Shown: one piece after another, positions 9,423 through 17,206 of the stretch
Numbering within the stretch: the first letter of the stretch is position 1
Layout: every line of letters begins with the position of its first letter
Source: Bacilli bacterium
Lineage (GTDB): Bacteria > Bacillota_I > Bacilli_A > RFN20 > CAG-826
NCBI GenBank assembly: GCA_016296285.1
Contig: JAEDJP010000002.1
Coordinates: 1 to 38,813 of the forward strand
Direction: 5' to 3'
Length of the DNA stretch: 38,813 nucleotides
The notes under the pieces: generated by a model
The model's database searches: none
Seen by the model: the letters and a program-made list of their open reading frames with translations, nothing else
What the model was told of the DNA's origin: nothing
Translations under genes and position numbers: made by a program

Positions 9423-9753
9423 GCCTTTCCTCGCGGAGCGGAATCGCGTCCTCGGCCTCCTCTCGATCTATGAGCCCTTGCTCACCGAAAAACAGCGTGA
9501 GGCGGTCGATGATTATTACCGGTTCGACCTTTCCCTCGGCGAGATTTCCGAGGAAACGGGAACGACGCGCGCTGCCGTGAGCGACGCCATCAAGAAAACC
9601 ATCGCGAAGCTAGAGGAGTTCGAGTCTCGCTTATTCCTGCTTGCCAAGAAAGAAGCTTGGGAGAAGCGGGCCAAAGAGGCATCCCTCCTCCCCGCGGATC
9701 AACAAGCGGATGCCTATCGCACGTTAACGGAGGATATGATTCATGGCCTTTGA
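9415..9753 (+). CDS. ylxM: YlxM/p13-like SRP operon DNA-binding protein
   Basis: A 112-residue helix-turn-helix protein of the YlxM family (UPF0122). The sequence LLTEKQREAVDDYYRFDLSL followed by GEISEETGTTRAAVSDAIKK resembles a sigma-70 region 4-type HTH and matches family members encoded beside ffh. Family proteins are thought to modulate SRP activity or expression; the exact role is unsettled. The start is ATG 9415 (MNEPFLAER), with TGGAGGGG at 9401-9408 as Shine-Dalgarno. The longer frame opening at 9388 lies inside ftsY. The gene overlaps ftsY by 8 bases and ffh by 11, so the three are coupled. Confidence 0.9.
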   Translation: MNEPFLAERNRVLGLLSIYEPLLTEKQREAVDDYYRFDLSLGEISEETGTTRAAVSDAIKKTIAKLEEFESRLFLLAKKEAWEKRAKEASLLPADQQADAYRTLTEDMIHGL

Positions 9754-11089
9754 GTCTTTGGGTGATAAATTCGCCGGCATTTTCAAGAAGATGCGCGGCA
9801 ACGCGACGCTGACCGAGAAGAACATGGACGACATGCTGAAGGAAATTCGCGTCGCCTTGCTTGAGGCCGACGTCAATTTCAAGGTCGTCAAGGCTTTCGT
9901 CAACGACGTGAAAGAGAAAGCCATCGGTCAGGACGTCTATCACAAGGTCAATCCTTCCCAGATGGTCGTCAAGATCGTTCATGACGAGATCCAAAGCCTT
10001 TTGGGCGAGGAACAATGCGGCCTTACCGTCGAGTCAAGCGGGCTCACCTCCATCTTGCTCCTCGGCCTCCAAGGCACCGGCAAAACGACGACCGCCGGGA
10101 AGCTTTCCTATCAACTCGCGAACAAAGAAGGCAAAAAGGTCCTCGTGGCCGCGCTTGACGTCTACCGTCCCGGTGCGATCGAGCAACTCGAGGCCGTCAT
10201 CGGCAAGACGTCCGCGTCTTTCTTTTCCCTCGGGAAGGACAAAGACCCGGTCGATATCGCGAAAGAAGCCAAGAAGAAGGCTCTCGCGGAGGGATATGAC
10301 GTTCTCATCCTCGATACCGCAGGCCGTCTCCAAATCGATGAGGGGCTTATGGAAGAGCTTCGTCGCATCAACCACGAGATCCACCCGACCGAGGCCCTGC
10401 TTCTCGTGGACGCGGCTGCCGGCCAAGACGCGGTGAACGTCGCGAACGTCTTCAACAAAGAGCTTCGCTTGACCGGCATCATCATGTCGCGTCTCGACGG
10501 CGATGCCCGTGGTGGCGCGGCTTTGTCCATCAAATACCTGACGGGGCTCCCCATCAAATACGCGGGCGTCGGCGAGAAAGTGAGCGACATTGAGCCGTTC
10601 TATCCCGACCGCATGGCGGACCGCATTCTCGGCATGGGCGACGTCGTCACCCTCGTTGAGAAGGCCAAAGAAGCCGTCGACGAGAAGCAAGCGGAGAAAG
10701 ACGCGAAGAAATTCCTTGACGGGGATTTCACCTTGGAAGACATGCTTCGCCAGATGAAGCAAGTCCAGAAAATGGGGTCCATGAAATCGCTTTTGAAGCT
10801 GATTCCCGGCATGCCGAAAATCTCGGATGAAGACCAAGCGCGCGGGGAACGGGAGATGAAGACCTTCGAGGCCATCATCAATTCGATGACCCCGTACGAG
10901 AGAAGGCACCCGGAGACCCTCCGTTATTCGCAGAAGAACCGCATCGCGAAAGGCTCGGGCAAAACGAACGCGGACATCAACCGCGTCCTCAAGAAATACG
11001 AGCAATCCAAAGAGATGATGAGACAGATGAAGCAGTATTCCAAGACGGGGAGAATGCCACGCGGAGGAAATAACCCCTGGGGAAGATAA
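9743..11089 (+). CDS. ffh: Signal recognition particle protein Ffh
   Basis: A 448-residue SRP54 homologue that binds signal sequences and 4.5S RNA and forms a GTPase pair with FtsY. The N domain is about residues 1-95. The NG GTPase carries GLQGTGKTTTAGK with K114, the DVYRPGAIEQLE insertion box, LDTAGRLQIDEGLMEEL and SRLDGDARGG. The methionine-rich M domain (about 300-448) includes DMLRQMKQVQKMGSMKSLLK and SKEMMRQMKQYSKTGRM, the signal-peptide groove and RNA-binding part. It is complete and of normal length. ATG 9743 lies within the end of ylxM. Three bases separate it from the following membrane protein gene. Confidence 0.97.
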   Translation: MAFESLGDKFAGIFKKMRGNATLTEKNMDDMLKEIRVALLEADVNFKVVKAFVNDVKEKAIGQDVYHKVNPSQMVVKIVHDEIQSLLGEEQCGLTVESSGLTSILLLGLQGTGKTTTAGKLSYQLANKEGKKVLVAALDVYRPGAIEQLEAVIGKTSASFFSLGKDKDPVDIAKEAKKKALAEGYDVLILDTAGRLQIDEGLMEELRRINHEIHPTEALLLVDAAAGQDAVNVANVFNKELRLTGIIMSRLDGDARGGAALSIKYLTGLPIKYAGVGEKVSDIEPFYPDRMADRILGMGDVVTLVEKAKEAVDEKQAEKDAKKFLDGDFTLEDMLRQMKQVQKMGSMKSLLKLIPGMPKISDEDQARGEREMKTFEAIINSMTPYERRHPETLRYSQKNRIAKGSGKTNADINRVLKKYEQSKEMMRQMKQYSKTGRMPRGGNNPWGR

Positions 11090-11092
11090 GCC

Positions 11093-12958
11093 ATGCCTGG
11101 CATCAAAGAGCCGATCTACGAGCCGCGCAAATTCTACGAGCAAAGCCTGAAGCAGCAATACCATGATGAGGCCTCGCGCTTTTTCGACGAGCTTGTCGCC
11201 TCTTCAAAGGTCGATGTCGAGGGGAACCGGACCCATGTCGCCGACTACCGGAAAACGGCCAGCCATTTGGACACCGAGAAGAAGAACGCATCCCATTTCA
11301 AGGGGTGGCGCACGTTCCTCGTCGTGTTGATCGTCTTGGCTTTCTTCATTGGGATCGTCCTCGCCATCGCGGGTTTCGCGAATCTCGAGAAGGGGTGGGT
11401 GAGCCCTGTTTGCGGCGTGTTTTTGGTGTGCCTCGGCGTCGGCTTGCTCGCGTATCTCGTCAAGGTGCTTAATCCCAAGATCAAGGATCTCGAGGGCAAG
11501 CTCCGGGAACTCGAGAAGACAGCCCAGACGCAAAAGGATCTTTGTTTCGAGGATTTGGCGGAGTTGAACCGCAATTACGATTGGAACATCCCGGGGGAAA
11601 TCATGAAGAAAACGACCCCCGTCCTCGATCTCGATCGCTATTTCCTCGTGGGACGGTTCGCCTATCTCGTCCAAAAATTCGGCCTCCCGAAAGACTTTGG
11701 CGAAGACACGACGATTCTCGGCGTCCTCTCCGGGAACATCCAAGGGAACCCCTTTGTCCTCGAACGCGACCTCTCTGAGCAAATCGTGGATATCCCTTAC
11801 ACGGGTTCCATCGTCATCACCTGGACGACGACGCATCATAACAAAGACGGAAGTTACACGGTGACCCACACGGAAACCCTGACCGCGACCGTTTTCCACC
11901 CCGGTCCCCGCTACGACACGCAGACGCGCCTCATCTACGGGAATCAAGCGGCCCCCAATCTTCACTTCACGCGTCGCCCGACTGGGGCAGACACCCAAGA
12001 CGAGAAGAAGGTTGCTCGCTTCGTGAAGAAAAGGAACAAGATCCTCGACAAAAAGGCGAAAGAAGATTTGATGGACGATGACCCGACTACGAATTTCACG
12101 AAGATCGGGAACGACAAATTCGACGCGCTATTCGGGGCGGACGACCGCGACAACGAAACGGAATTCCGCCTGCTCTATACCCCGCTTGCCCAGAAAAACA
12201 TTTTGGATTTGCTCACGAACCCATTGCCGTTTGGCGATGATTTCGCGCAGGTCAAGGACGGCATGCTCAATAGCATCGCTTCCAGGCACTCGCAACAATT
12301 CGAATACGACGCAAATCCCGCTCGTTTCATCGACTTTGACGTGGATTCTGCGAAAACCAAATTCGTTTCTTATTGCGATGCCTTCATCCAAAATCTCTAT
12401 TTCGATCTCGCGCCGCTCATCTCCATACCGCTCTATCAGACGCACATGCCGGACGAATACATCGCGGGGACCATGGACGAATTCTCCAACTTTTCCACCT
12501 ACGAGCACGAGGTCATGGCGAACTCCTTGAATCCTGCCGCGTTCCGCCCCGACGAAGCCGATCCGCGCCTTCCTTTGATCCTCAAGGTCTCGAAAGCGGA
12601 GAAAGATGGCAAAGACGACGTGGTCCGCATTCGCGCCTATTCCTTCAAAACCACCCCGAGGACCGATTTCGTACGGAAACTCGGCGGGGATGGGCATATG
12701 CATACGATTCCCGTCCATTGGGTTCAATATGACAAGGTCGAACGCGAAGAAGGCATGGTCGTCTCCGACATCGGGGGCACGAATCGTTCTTACGCGGAAA
12801 AGATCAACGATGCGATTCGCTCCTTCGTCAAAGATGGTGCCTCCCATTACGAAAGAGGCCTTCTCGCCTATCCTGCCGACGGGAAAGACCGAAATGATGA
12901 GATTCGGCAGGCAATCCTTTCCGTCTTCTCTAAAGAGAAGGAAGGGGTTAAGATATAA
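11093..12958 (+). CDS. Two-TM protein with large soluble domain, DUF3137-like, LemA partner
   Basis: A 621-residue protein of unknown function. An N-terminal helical part (1-72) is followed by a tight pair of membrane segments at about 74-96 and 103-124. A coiled-coil-like stretch (KDLEGKLRELEKTAQTQK) and a large hydrophilic domain follow. The segment NDKFDALFGADDRDNETEFR, then LLYTPLAQKNILDLL, resembles the 'F-x-x-D...ARxLLTP' core of DUF3137-type proteins, which are often encoded beside lemA; this is recognition by pattern, not by search. A Thr-rich motif (IVITWTTTHHNKDGSYTVTH) lies near 240-260. The gene follows ffh by 3 bases and precedes the LemA gene by 21. It is an insertion between ffh and the ribosomal-protein block. 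Confidence 0.5.
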   Translation: MPGIKEPIYEPRKFYEQSLKQQYHDEASRFFDELVASSKVDVEGNRTHVADYRKTASHLDTEKKNASHFKGWRTFLVVLIVLAFFIGIVLAIAGFANLEKGWVSPVCGVFLVCLGVGLLAYLVKVLNPKIKDLEGKLRELEKTAQTQKDLCFEDLAELNRNYDWNIPGEIMKKTTPVLDLDRYFLVGRFAYLVQKFGLPKDFGEDTTILGVLSGNIQGNPFVLERDLSEQIVDIPYTGSIVITWTTTHHNKDGSYTVTHTETLTATVFHPGPRYDTQTRLIYGNQAAPNLHFTRRPTGADTQDEKKVARFVKKRNKILDKKAKEDLMDDDPTTNFTKIGNDKFDALFGADDRDNETEFRLLYTPLAQKNILDLLTNPLPFGDDFAQVKDGMLNSIASRHSQQFEYDANPARFIDFDVDSAKTKFVSYCDAFIQNLYFDLAPLISIPLYQTHMPDEYIAGTMDEFSNFSTYEHEVMANSLNPAAFRPDEADPRLPLILKVSKAEKDGKDDVVRIRAYSFKTTPRTDFVRKLGGDGHMHTIPVHWVQYDKVEREEGMVVSDIGGTNRSYAEKINDAIRSFVKDGASHYERGLLAYPADGKDRNDEIRQAILSVFSKEKEGVKI

Positions 12959-12979
12959 ACGATCTAGGAGGTTGCTAAC

Positions 12980-13645
12980 ATGGGCAATGAATTAGACGAA
13001 ACAAAAGATCCCATCAACGAACAAGGCCGTGACATTCACGTCATCGAGAAATCCCTTCCGATCACGATCGACTGGAGAAGCAAGCTTTTCACGTTCTTCC
13101 TCTGGTTCCCTCTTATCATCCCCGGAATCGTTTTCGCGATCATGAAGATCAAAGCTCGTTCCCATCTTCAGAGCTTGCAGCAGAAGATTCAGCATCACGC
13201 TTCCACGGTCGACAATTACTTGGTCAACCGCGTGAACATCCTGCAGAACACCGCTTCCTTGCTCCAGAAATCCATCAAGTTGGACCAGGAGACCTTCGCG
13301 GATATCGCGAAATACCGTAGCGGCAATTTCTCGGATGCCGAGCGCAATGAGGTCGTGAACAAGCTCGATGCTGCCGAGCGCAACATCAACGTCGCTCTCG
13401 AGTCCTATCCTGAGCTTCGCGCGCACCAGGATATCCAGTCAGCGATGCAGCAGAACAACTACACTCAGCGCGAAATCACCGCGGCCCGCGAATCCTACAA
13501 CGACGCGGTTCTCGAATGGAATTCGCTCGTCTATCAGTGGCCGACCTATCGCATCGTCGCCGCGAAAGCCGGTTACACGACCCGCATCCCCTTCTCGACC
13601 AGCAAAGCCATGAAGGAAAAGGCGGAAAGCGATTTCTTCGCGTAA
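12980..13645 (+). CDS. lemA: LemA family protein
   Basis: A 221-residue LemA-family protein. One membrane segment (about 36-55, FTFFLWFPLIIPGIVFAIM) is followed by a long helical domain. The family pattern is seen in VDNYLVNRVNILQNTASLLQ and in AARESYNDAVLEWNSLVYQW, close to the LemA 'R..YN..V..YN' signature. LemA proteins have a short N-terminal tail, one membrane anchor and a four-helix bundle; their biochemical role is unknown. It has a near-perfect Shine-Dalgarno (AGGAGGT, 12966-12972) before ATG 12980. It is probably cotranscribed with the two-TM protein, which suggests the two act together at the membrane. A terminator shared with trmD follows. Confidence 0.85.
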   Translation: MGNELDETKDPINEQGRDIHVIEKSLPITIDWRSKLFTFFLWFPLIIPGIVFAIMKIKARSHLQSLQQKIQHHASTVDNYLVNRVNILQNTASLLQKSIKLDQETFADIAKYRSGNFSDAERNEVVNKLDAAERNINVALESYPELRAHQDIQSAMQQNNYTQREITAARESYNDAVLEWNSLVYQWPTYRIVAAKAGYTTRIPFSTSKAMKEKAESDFFA

Positions 13646-13646
13646 G

Positions 13647-13715
13647 AAAAAAGCCGATTTCGAATACCCCTCTCCCTTCTTTTTCAAGGATGAGGGGTTT
13701 TCTTTTCGGCTTTTT
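13647..13715. terminator. Nested bidirectional terminator between lemA and trmD
   Basis: The outer stem AAAAAGCCGA (13648-13657) pairs with TCGGCTTTTT (13706-13715). An inner stem ACCCCTC (13666-13672) pairs with GAGGGGT (13692-13698). It ends in T runs on both strands, as expected between convergent genes. Confidence 0.88.
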
Positions 13716-13720
13716 AATCC

Positions 13721-14494
13721 TTATCGATGCAGGAATTTCTTTCCTTTTTCGAGAGCGTCCTTCTCCCATTTCGGGGTCTCGCCGCTTTCGGCTTCCGCCA
13801 AGAGTTTTTTGTCTGCTTTGGTCAGTTCAAGCTTCGCGAAGAGGTCTGGGCGATGCTCCTTTGTCAGAAGAAGGCTTTGCTTCCTTCTCCACTTCTCGAT
13901 CGCCGCGTGATTCCCGGAATAGAGGATGTCCGGGACGGTCTTCCCGTCAAATTCATAGGGTTCCGTGTATTGGGGATATTCCAGGAGGTTCCCGTTGAAG
14001 GATTCGTCCGTCAACGACTCCGCGGTGATTGCTCCATCCAAGAGGCGGATGACGGAATCGGCGATCGCCATCGCGGGGATCTCTCCGCCCGTGAGGACGT
14101 AATCCCCGATGGAGACGAGTTCGTCGACATAATCGTTGACCCGTTCGTCGATGCCTTCGTAATGACCGCAGACGATGATGAGGTCTTGCTCTTTTGCAAA
14201 GGAAACTGCCATCGATTCGTCGTAGGTCTTTCCCCGCGGGGACATCAAGATGACGTGGGAGTTTTCCTTCCGGCAAGATGCGAGGGCGTCCACGATGGGC
14301 TGGGCCTTCTCGATGAGTCCTGCCCCTCCCCCGATCGGCGGGGTATCGGTCCTGCCGTATTTGTCCTTCGTGAAGTCGCGGATGTTGACCACGTTGATGG
14401 TTGCGACCCCTTTTCCAAGGGCGCGTTTCATGATTGAGTTCGTGGTAAAGCCCGTGAACATGTCGGGGAACAAGGTCAGGATCGTGATGTTCAT
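13721..14494 (-). CDS. trmD: tRNA (guanine-N1)-methyltransferase TrmD
   Basis: A 257-residue SPOUT methyltransferase that makes m1G37 in tRNAs reading CNN codons (Pro, Leu, Arg CGG), preventing +1 frameshifts. The N-terminus MNITILTLFPDMF is typical. The knot/SAM region contains CGHYEGIDERVNDYVDELVS and IGDYVLTGGEIPAMA, followed by the flexible linker and the C-terminal tRNA-binding domain (PDILYSGNHAAIEKWRR). A loop that usually reads PYGGGPGM/AGM is PPIGGGAGL here. It overlaps rimM by four bases (ATGA) and is the last gene of the minus-strand rpsP operon. Confidence 0.96.
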   Translation of the reverse strand: MNITILTLFPDMFTGFTTNSIMKRALGKGVATINVVNIRDFTKDKYGRTDTPPIGGGAGLIEKAQPIVDALASCRKENSHVILMSPRGKTYDESMAVSFAKEQDLIIVCGHYEGIDERVNDYVDELVSIGDYVLTGGEIPAMAIADSVIRLLDGAITAESLTDESFNGNLLEYPQYTEPYEFDGKTVPDILYSGNHAAIEKWRRKQSLLLTKEHRPDLFAKLELTKADKKLLAEAESGETPKWEKDALEKGKKFLHR

Positions 14495-15000
14495 AGCATG
14501 CCCTCGACGACGTGGATCTCGATTCGCTTCGCCTCGACATCGATCGTTTTCACAAAAGCCTCGATAAAGGGGACGTAGAATGGTTTTCCATTGTCCGCCC
14601 TCTTGATTTTGAGGTTCTTGGTCGGGGCGAATTCGGTGACGGAGAGGACTTCGCCGAGCAAATTCCCCTCTTCGTCATAAGCCTTGCATCCGATGAGGTC
14701 CGCGTAACGGAAATAGCCGTCCGGCAAAGAGGCCTCGTCCTTGTTCATGTTGAGGTCGGCCCCCTTTAGGGTTTCGGCTTCCTCGATGGAATGGATTTCC
14801 TCGAAGGAAAAGAGATAGGCATCTCCTTGCCCCCGGACGCTTTTCAGAGTGAGGGGGATGGGGGCCATCCCATCTTTGACCGCGTAAAAAGTGCGCCCTT
14901 TCTTGAAGCGATCTTTTGGAAACTCCGTGAGGGAAATCGCGTGGATTTCCCCGCGAAGGGCAAAGGGTTTGAGCAAGCGTGCGACCGTGATGGTTTCCAT
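14491..15000 (-). CDS. rimM: 16S rRNA processing protein RimM
   Basis: A 169-residue assembly factor for the 30S head, which binds S19 and is needed for 16S 3'-domain maturation. The N-terminal RimM beta-barrel starts METITVARLLKPFALRGEIH (G-x-x-G-type motif weakened to ALRGEI). The C-terminal PRC-barrel region includes YFRYADLIGCKAYDEEGNLL and KIKRADNGKPFYVPFIEAFV. The length is standard. It lies between khpA and trmD, exactly as in the Bacillus rpsP operon, with a four-base overlap into trmD. Confidence 0.94.
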   Translation of the reverse strand: METITVARLLKPFALRGEIHAISLTEFPKDRFKKGRTFYAVKDGMAPIPLTLKSVRGQGDAYLFSFEEIHSIEEAETLKGADLNMNKDEASLPDGYFRYADLIGCKAYDEEGNLLGEVLSVTEFAPTKNLKIKRADNGKPFYVPFIEAFVKTIDVEAKRIEIHVVEGML

Positions 15001-15018
15001 AAAAAGAAACGGCGGGAA

Positions 15019-15309
15019 TTACTTCCCGTCGTCCTCGTTTTCCTCGCCTTCGCTGAAGCTTTCGAACTTCAGGTGGATGTGCTGATTCGTGTCATCGGCC
15101 TTGGTGGCGATGCCCACGACCTCGCGAAGGGCGTTGGCAACGGTGCCGCGCCGTCCGATCAAGCGGGCGGTGTCGTCATCGTTCGCGATGATGGCAATGG
15201 TGACATCTCTCTTGGTCGCGCCGGGAAGTTCGCGAATGAGGACAGCGTCCGGATTGTGAACGATGGGTTTGATCAAAGGGAGAAGAATGGCGGCGTAGTC
15301 GCGTTCCAT
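15019..15309 (-). CDS. khpA: KH-domain RNA-binding protein KhpA
   Basis: A 96-residue protein that is essentially a single KH domain with an acidic tail (SEGEENEDDGK). The KH signature GxxG is GRRG in DTARLIGRRGTVANALREVV. KhpA/YlqC proteins bind RNA, often as a pair with KhpB, and affect cell-wall growth and division in streptococci. It overlaps the rpsP stop by one base and precedes rimM, the standard operon place. The family usually begins with an alpha-beta unit like MERDYAAILLPLIKPIV, which is present. Confidence 0.92.
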   Translation of the reverse strand: MERDYAAILLPLIKPIVHNPDAVLIRELPGATKRDVTIAIIANDDDTARLIGRRGTVANALREVVGIATKADDTNQHIHLKFESFSEGEENEDDGK

Positions 15310-15587
15310 TACTTCGAGGCCTTCTTTTTGCTTTCGGCGAAGCGCGTCATGATGCCTTTGCGGGCGAGCATGGTGCGGACCGAATCCGACGGGATGGCGC
15401 CGTTATTGAGCCACTTGATCGCGAGTTCTTCGTTGATCTGGGCGGCATCGATGCCCTTGGAGGGATCGTAGACGCCGATTTGCTCGATGATGCGGCCATC
15501 TCTCGCGAAATGGGAATCCGCGGCAACGATGCGATAGAACGGATCTTCGTGACGGCCAATGCGGGTAAGTCTGATTTTGACGGACAT
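15309..15587 (-). CDS. rpsP: 30S ribosomal protein S16
   Basis: A 92-residue S16, a primary-binding small-subunit protein. Its N-terminus MSVKIRLTRIGRHEDPFYRI and the following VAADSHFARDGRIIEQIG and YDPSKG are nearly invariant family segments. ATG 15587 on the minus strand is preceded by AGGAG. It is the first gene of the minus-strand operon rpsP-khpA-rimM-trmD, driven by a strong TTGACA/TAAAGT promoter. Confidence 0.97.
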   Translation of the reverse strand: MSVKIRLTRIGRHEDPFYRIVAADSHFARDGRIIEQIGVYDPSKGIDAAQINEELAIKWLNNGAIPSDSVRTMLARKGIMTRFAESKKKASK

Positions 15588-15617
15588 GGTAGTGCTCCTT
15601 TTCTTTCAACGGGGAAT

Positions 15618-15646
15618 ACTTTATGCACCCCGAAGAGCGGTGTCAA
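15618..15646 (-). promoter_or_regulatory. rpsP operon promoter
   Basis: On the minus strand, a consensus TTGACA (15641-15646) and TAAAGT (15618-15623) are separated by exactly 17 bases. The leader to the rpsP ATG is about 24 nt. It is divergent from the rplS promoter 32 bases away. Confidence 0.88.
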
Positions 15647-15677
15647 GCAAAATTGCTTTACACTTGGAAAATTTTCC

Positions 15678-15706
15678 TTGCCAATCCCTTGGCCTATGGC
15701 TATGAT
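15678..15706 (+). promoter_or_regulatory. rplS promoter
   Basis: TTGCCA (15678-15683), a 17-base spacer and TATGAT (15701-15706) predict a start near 15713. The leader before rplS is about 91 nt and begins within the perfect palindrome CCACGCGTGG (15710-15719). An L19 leader element is known in Firmicutes; whether this one folds alike cannot be judged here. Confidence 0.75.
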
Positions 15707-15803
15707 AATCCACGCGTGGAAACACGCTACGCAGGCTCCGCTGGTCCACGTCACGGGCGAATGAACCTGAAGAGAACCCTAAATGCTGAAGGAGGAATGA
15801 CCC

Positions 15804-16151
15804 ATGAACAACAACCTTGTCAATGAGATCACTGCCCGTCAGCTTCGCCAAGACATTCCTGATTTCTCGAGCGGCGACACCGTCAAGGTCTACGTCCGTA
15901 TCATCGAGAACAAGAAGGAACGTAACCAGGTCTTCGAAGGCGTTGTCATGCAGCGCCGCGGTTCCGGTGTCTCTGCCACCTTCACCGTTCGCAAGATCTC
16001 CGCTGGGATCGGCGTTGAGCGCACCTTCCCCGTGAATGCCCCCTCGATCGCCAAGATCGAAGTGGTCAAGCACGGCAAAGTCCGCCGCAACAAGATCACC
16101 TACATGCGCAAACTCTCTGGCAAAGCTGCTCGCATCAAAGAAGCGAAGTAA
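15804..16151 (+). CDS. rplS: 50S ribosomal protein L19
   Basis: A 115-residue L19, located at the 30S-50S interface. Family segments include DIPDFSSGDTVKVYVRIIE and the RIQVFEGVV-type stretch (NQVFEGVVMQRRGSGVSATF), followed by TFTVRKISAGIGVERTFPVN. ATG 15804 has a strong Shine-Dalgarno AAGGAGG (15789-15795). In most Firmicutes rplS directly follows trmD in the same direction; here it stands alone with its own promoter because the rpsP-trmD block is inverted. A terminator follows it. Confidence 0.97.
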   Translation: MNNNLVNEITARQLRQDIPDFSSGDTVKVYVRIIENKKERNQVFEGVVMQRRGSGVSATFTVRKISAGIGVERTFPVNAPSIAKIEVVKHGKVRRNKITYMRKLSGKAARIKEAK

Positions 16152-16175
16152 GAGAGAATCCCAATTCGTGACGAA

Positions 16176-16196
16176 GGCCCGCGGTGCGGGCCTTTT
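16176..16196 (+). terminator. Terminator after rplS
   Basis: GGCCCGC (16176-16182), loop GGT, GCGGGCC (16186-16192), then TTTT. Flanking AA/TT can extend the stem. Confidence 0.92.
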
Positions 16197-16221
16197 CTCT
16201 TGCTCCCTACGCACGCGCGGA

Positions 16222-16250
16222 TTGCCGAAAAGGGCGGAGACACATATAAT
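16222..16250 (+). promoter_or_regulatory. lepB promoter, probably leaderless mRNA
   Basis: TTGCCG (16222-16227), a 17-base spacer and a perfect TATAAT (16245-16250). The -10 ends nine bases before ATG 16260, so at most two or three leader bases are expected. No Shine-Dalgarno is present. Confidence 0.8.
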
Positions 16251-16259
16251 TTTTCCGAT

Positions 16260-17204
16260 ATGGCTGACGAAAAGGACGAGAAAGGGAAACCGACGGGTTC
16301 ACCCCTTCCCCCGAAACGAAAAAAATGGAAACCATGGCACATTGTCCTCGACGTTGTCGCGGGCATTGTCATTTTTTGCAGCTGCGCGGCCATCGTCAAC
16401 GTTACGTATCTCAACGTGAGTTTCAACGAGCCTTTCTTCGTGAACGGCATGTCGATGTACCCGACCCTCAACAAGGACGGGAAACGCCTTGAAAACGGCT
16501 CTTACCGTCCCTTGACTTGGGATGACCGGAGCAACCTCGTGGGCGATATCGTGGATTTTGGGTACGCGAAGACGGGGGACAAAGGCTCTTGGCGCGATTC
16601 CTTGGCTCGTTATGACGTGGTCGTGTCCTTTTATCCCGATGACTACGACGGGGAAGGATTGGTCCTCCCGGGTCGCGAAGCCAAGATCAAGCGCCTCATC
16701 GGCTTGCCGGGGGAAACCTTGACCTTCGAGACGGTGGCAAGGACGCCGAACGCAGATGGAACGGGCGGCATGGAAAGCGTCGCGGGAGCGGAGGCGGTCT
16801 ACGTCGAAACGTATTCCGAGGACTATAACCCTGCGTGGGGAAAGACGACCATCCTTCACGAAGATGGCACGGAAGAGGTCCTGAAGCCCCTCTATTCGGA
16901 GAAGGATTATCCTGCGATCAATGGGCGAAAATACCCAAACGCCGCGCTTCCGAGCAACTTGCAAAAGAAAACATGGGTTTTGGGCGAGGACGAATATTTC
17001 CTGATGGGCGACAATCGCGGCGGATTCCTCTATTCCCGCGATTCCCGCGATCGCGGCCCCGTCAAGGAAAACATGATCATCGGGAAGGCTTATCTCATCA
17101 CGGGGCAACGAAAGATCGTGAGTTCTTCGGATGGCCTGCAAGCGAAGTTCCAGCTTGGCTCGCTGCTCATGCCGTGGGACTATAAACATTTGGACATTCA
17201 CTGA
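16260..17204 (+). CDS. lepB: Type I signal peptidase
   Basis: A 314-residue membrane protease that removes signal peptides from exported preproteins. A basic cytoplasmic tail (PPKRKKWKPW) leads into one membrane helix (about 28-47). Box B holds the nucleophile S65 in FFVNGMSMYPTL, and box D holds the general-base lysine K144 in AKIKRLIGLPGETL. Box E is GDNRGGFLYSRDSRDRG. The catalytic domain is expanded with an insertion of about 60 residues between boxes D and E. The start is ATG 16260 (MADEKDEKG), fixed by the adjacent -10 box; a longer frame opening at 16200 begins upstream of the promoter. rbgA follows after two bases. Confidence 0.95.
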   Translation: MADEKDEKGKPTGSPLPPKRKKWKPWHIVLDVVAGIVIFCSCAAIVNVTYLNVSFNEPFFVNGMSMYPTLNKDGKRLENGSYRPLTWDDRSNLVGDIVDFGYAKTGDKGSWRDSLARYDVVVSFYPDDYDGEGLVLPGREAKIKRLIGLPGETLTFETVARTPNADGTGGMESVAGAEAVYVETYSEDYNPAWGKTTILHEDGTEEVLKPLYSEKDYPAINGRKYPNAALPSNLQKKTWVLGEDEYFLMGDNRGGFLYSRDSRDRGPVKENMIIGKAYLITGQRKIVSSSDGLQAKFQLGSLLMPWDYKHLDIH

Positions 17205-17206
17205 TT

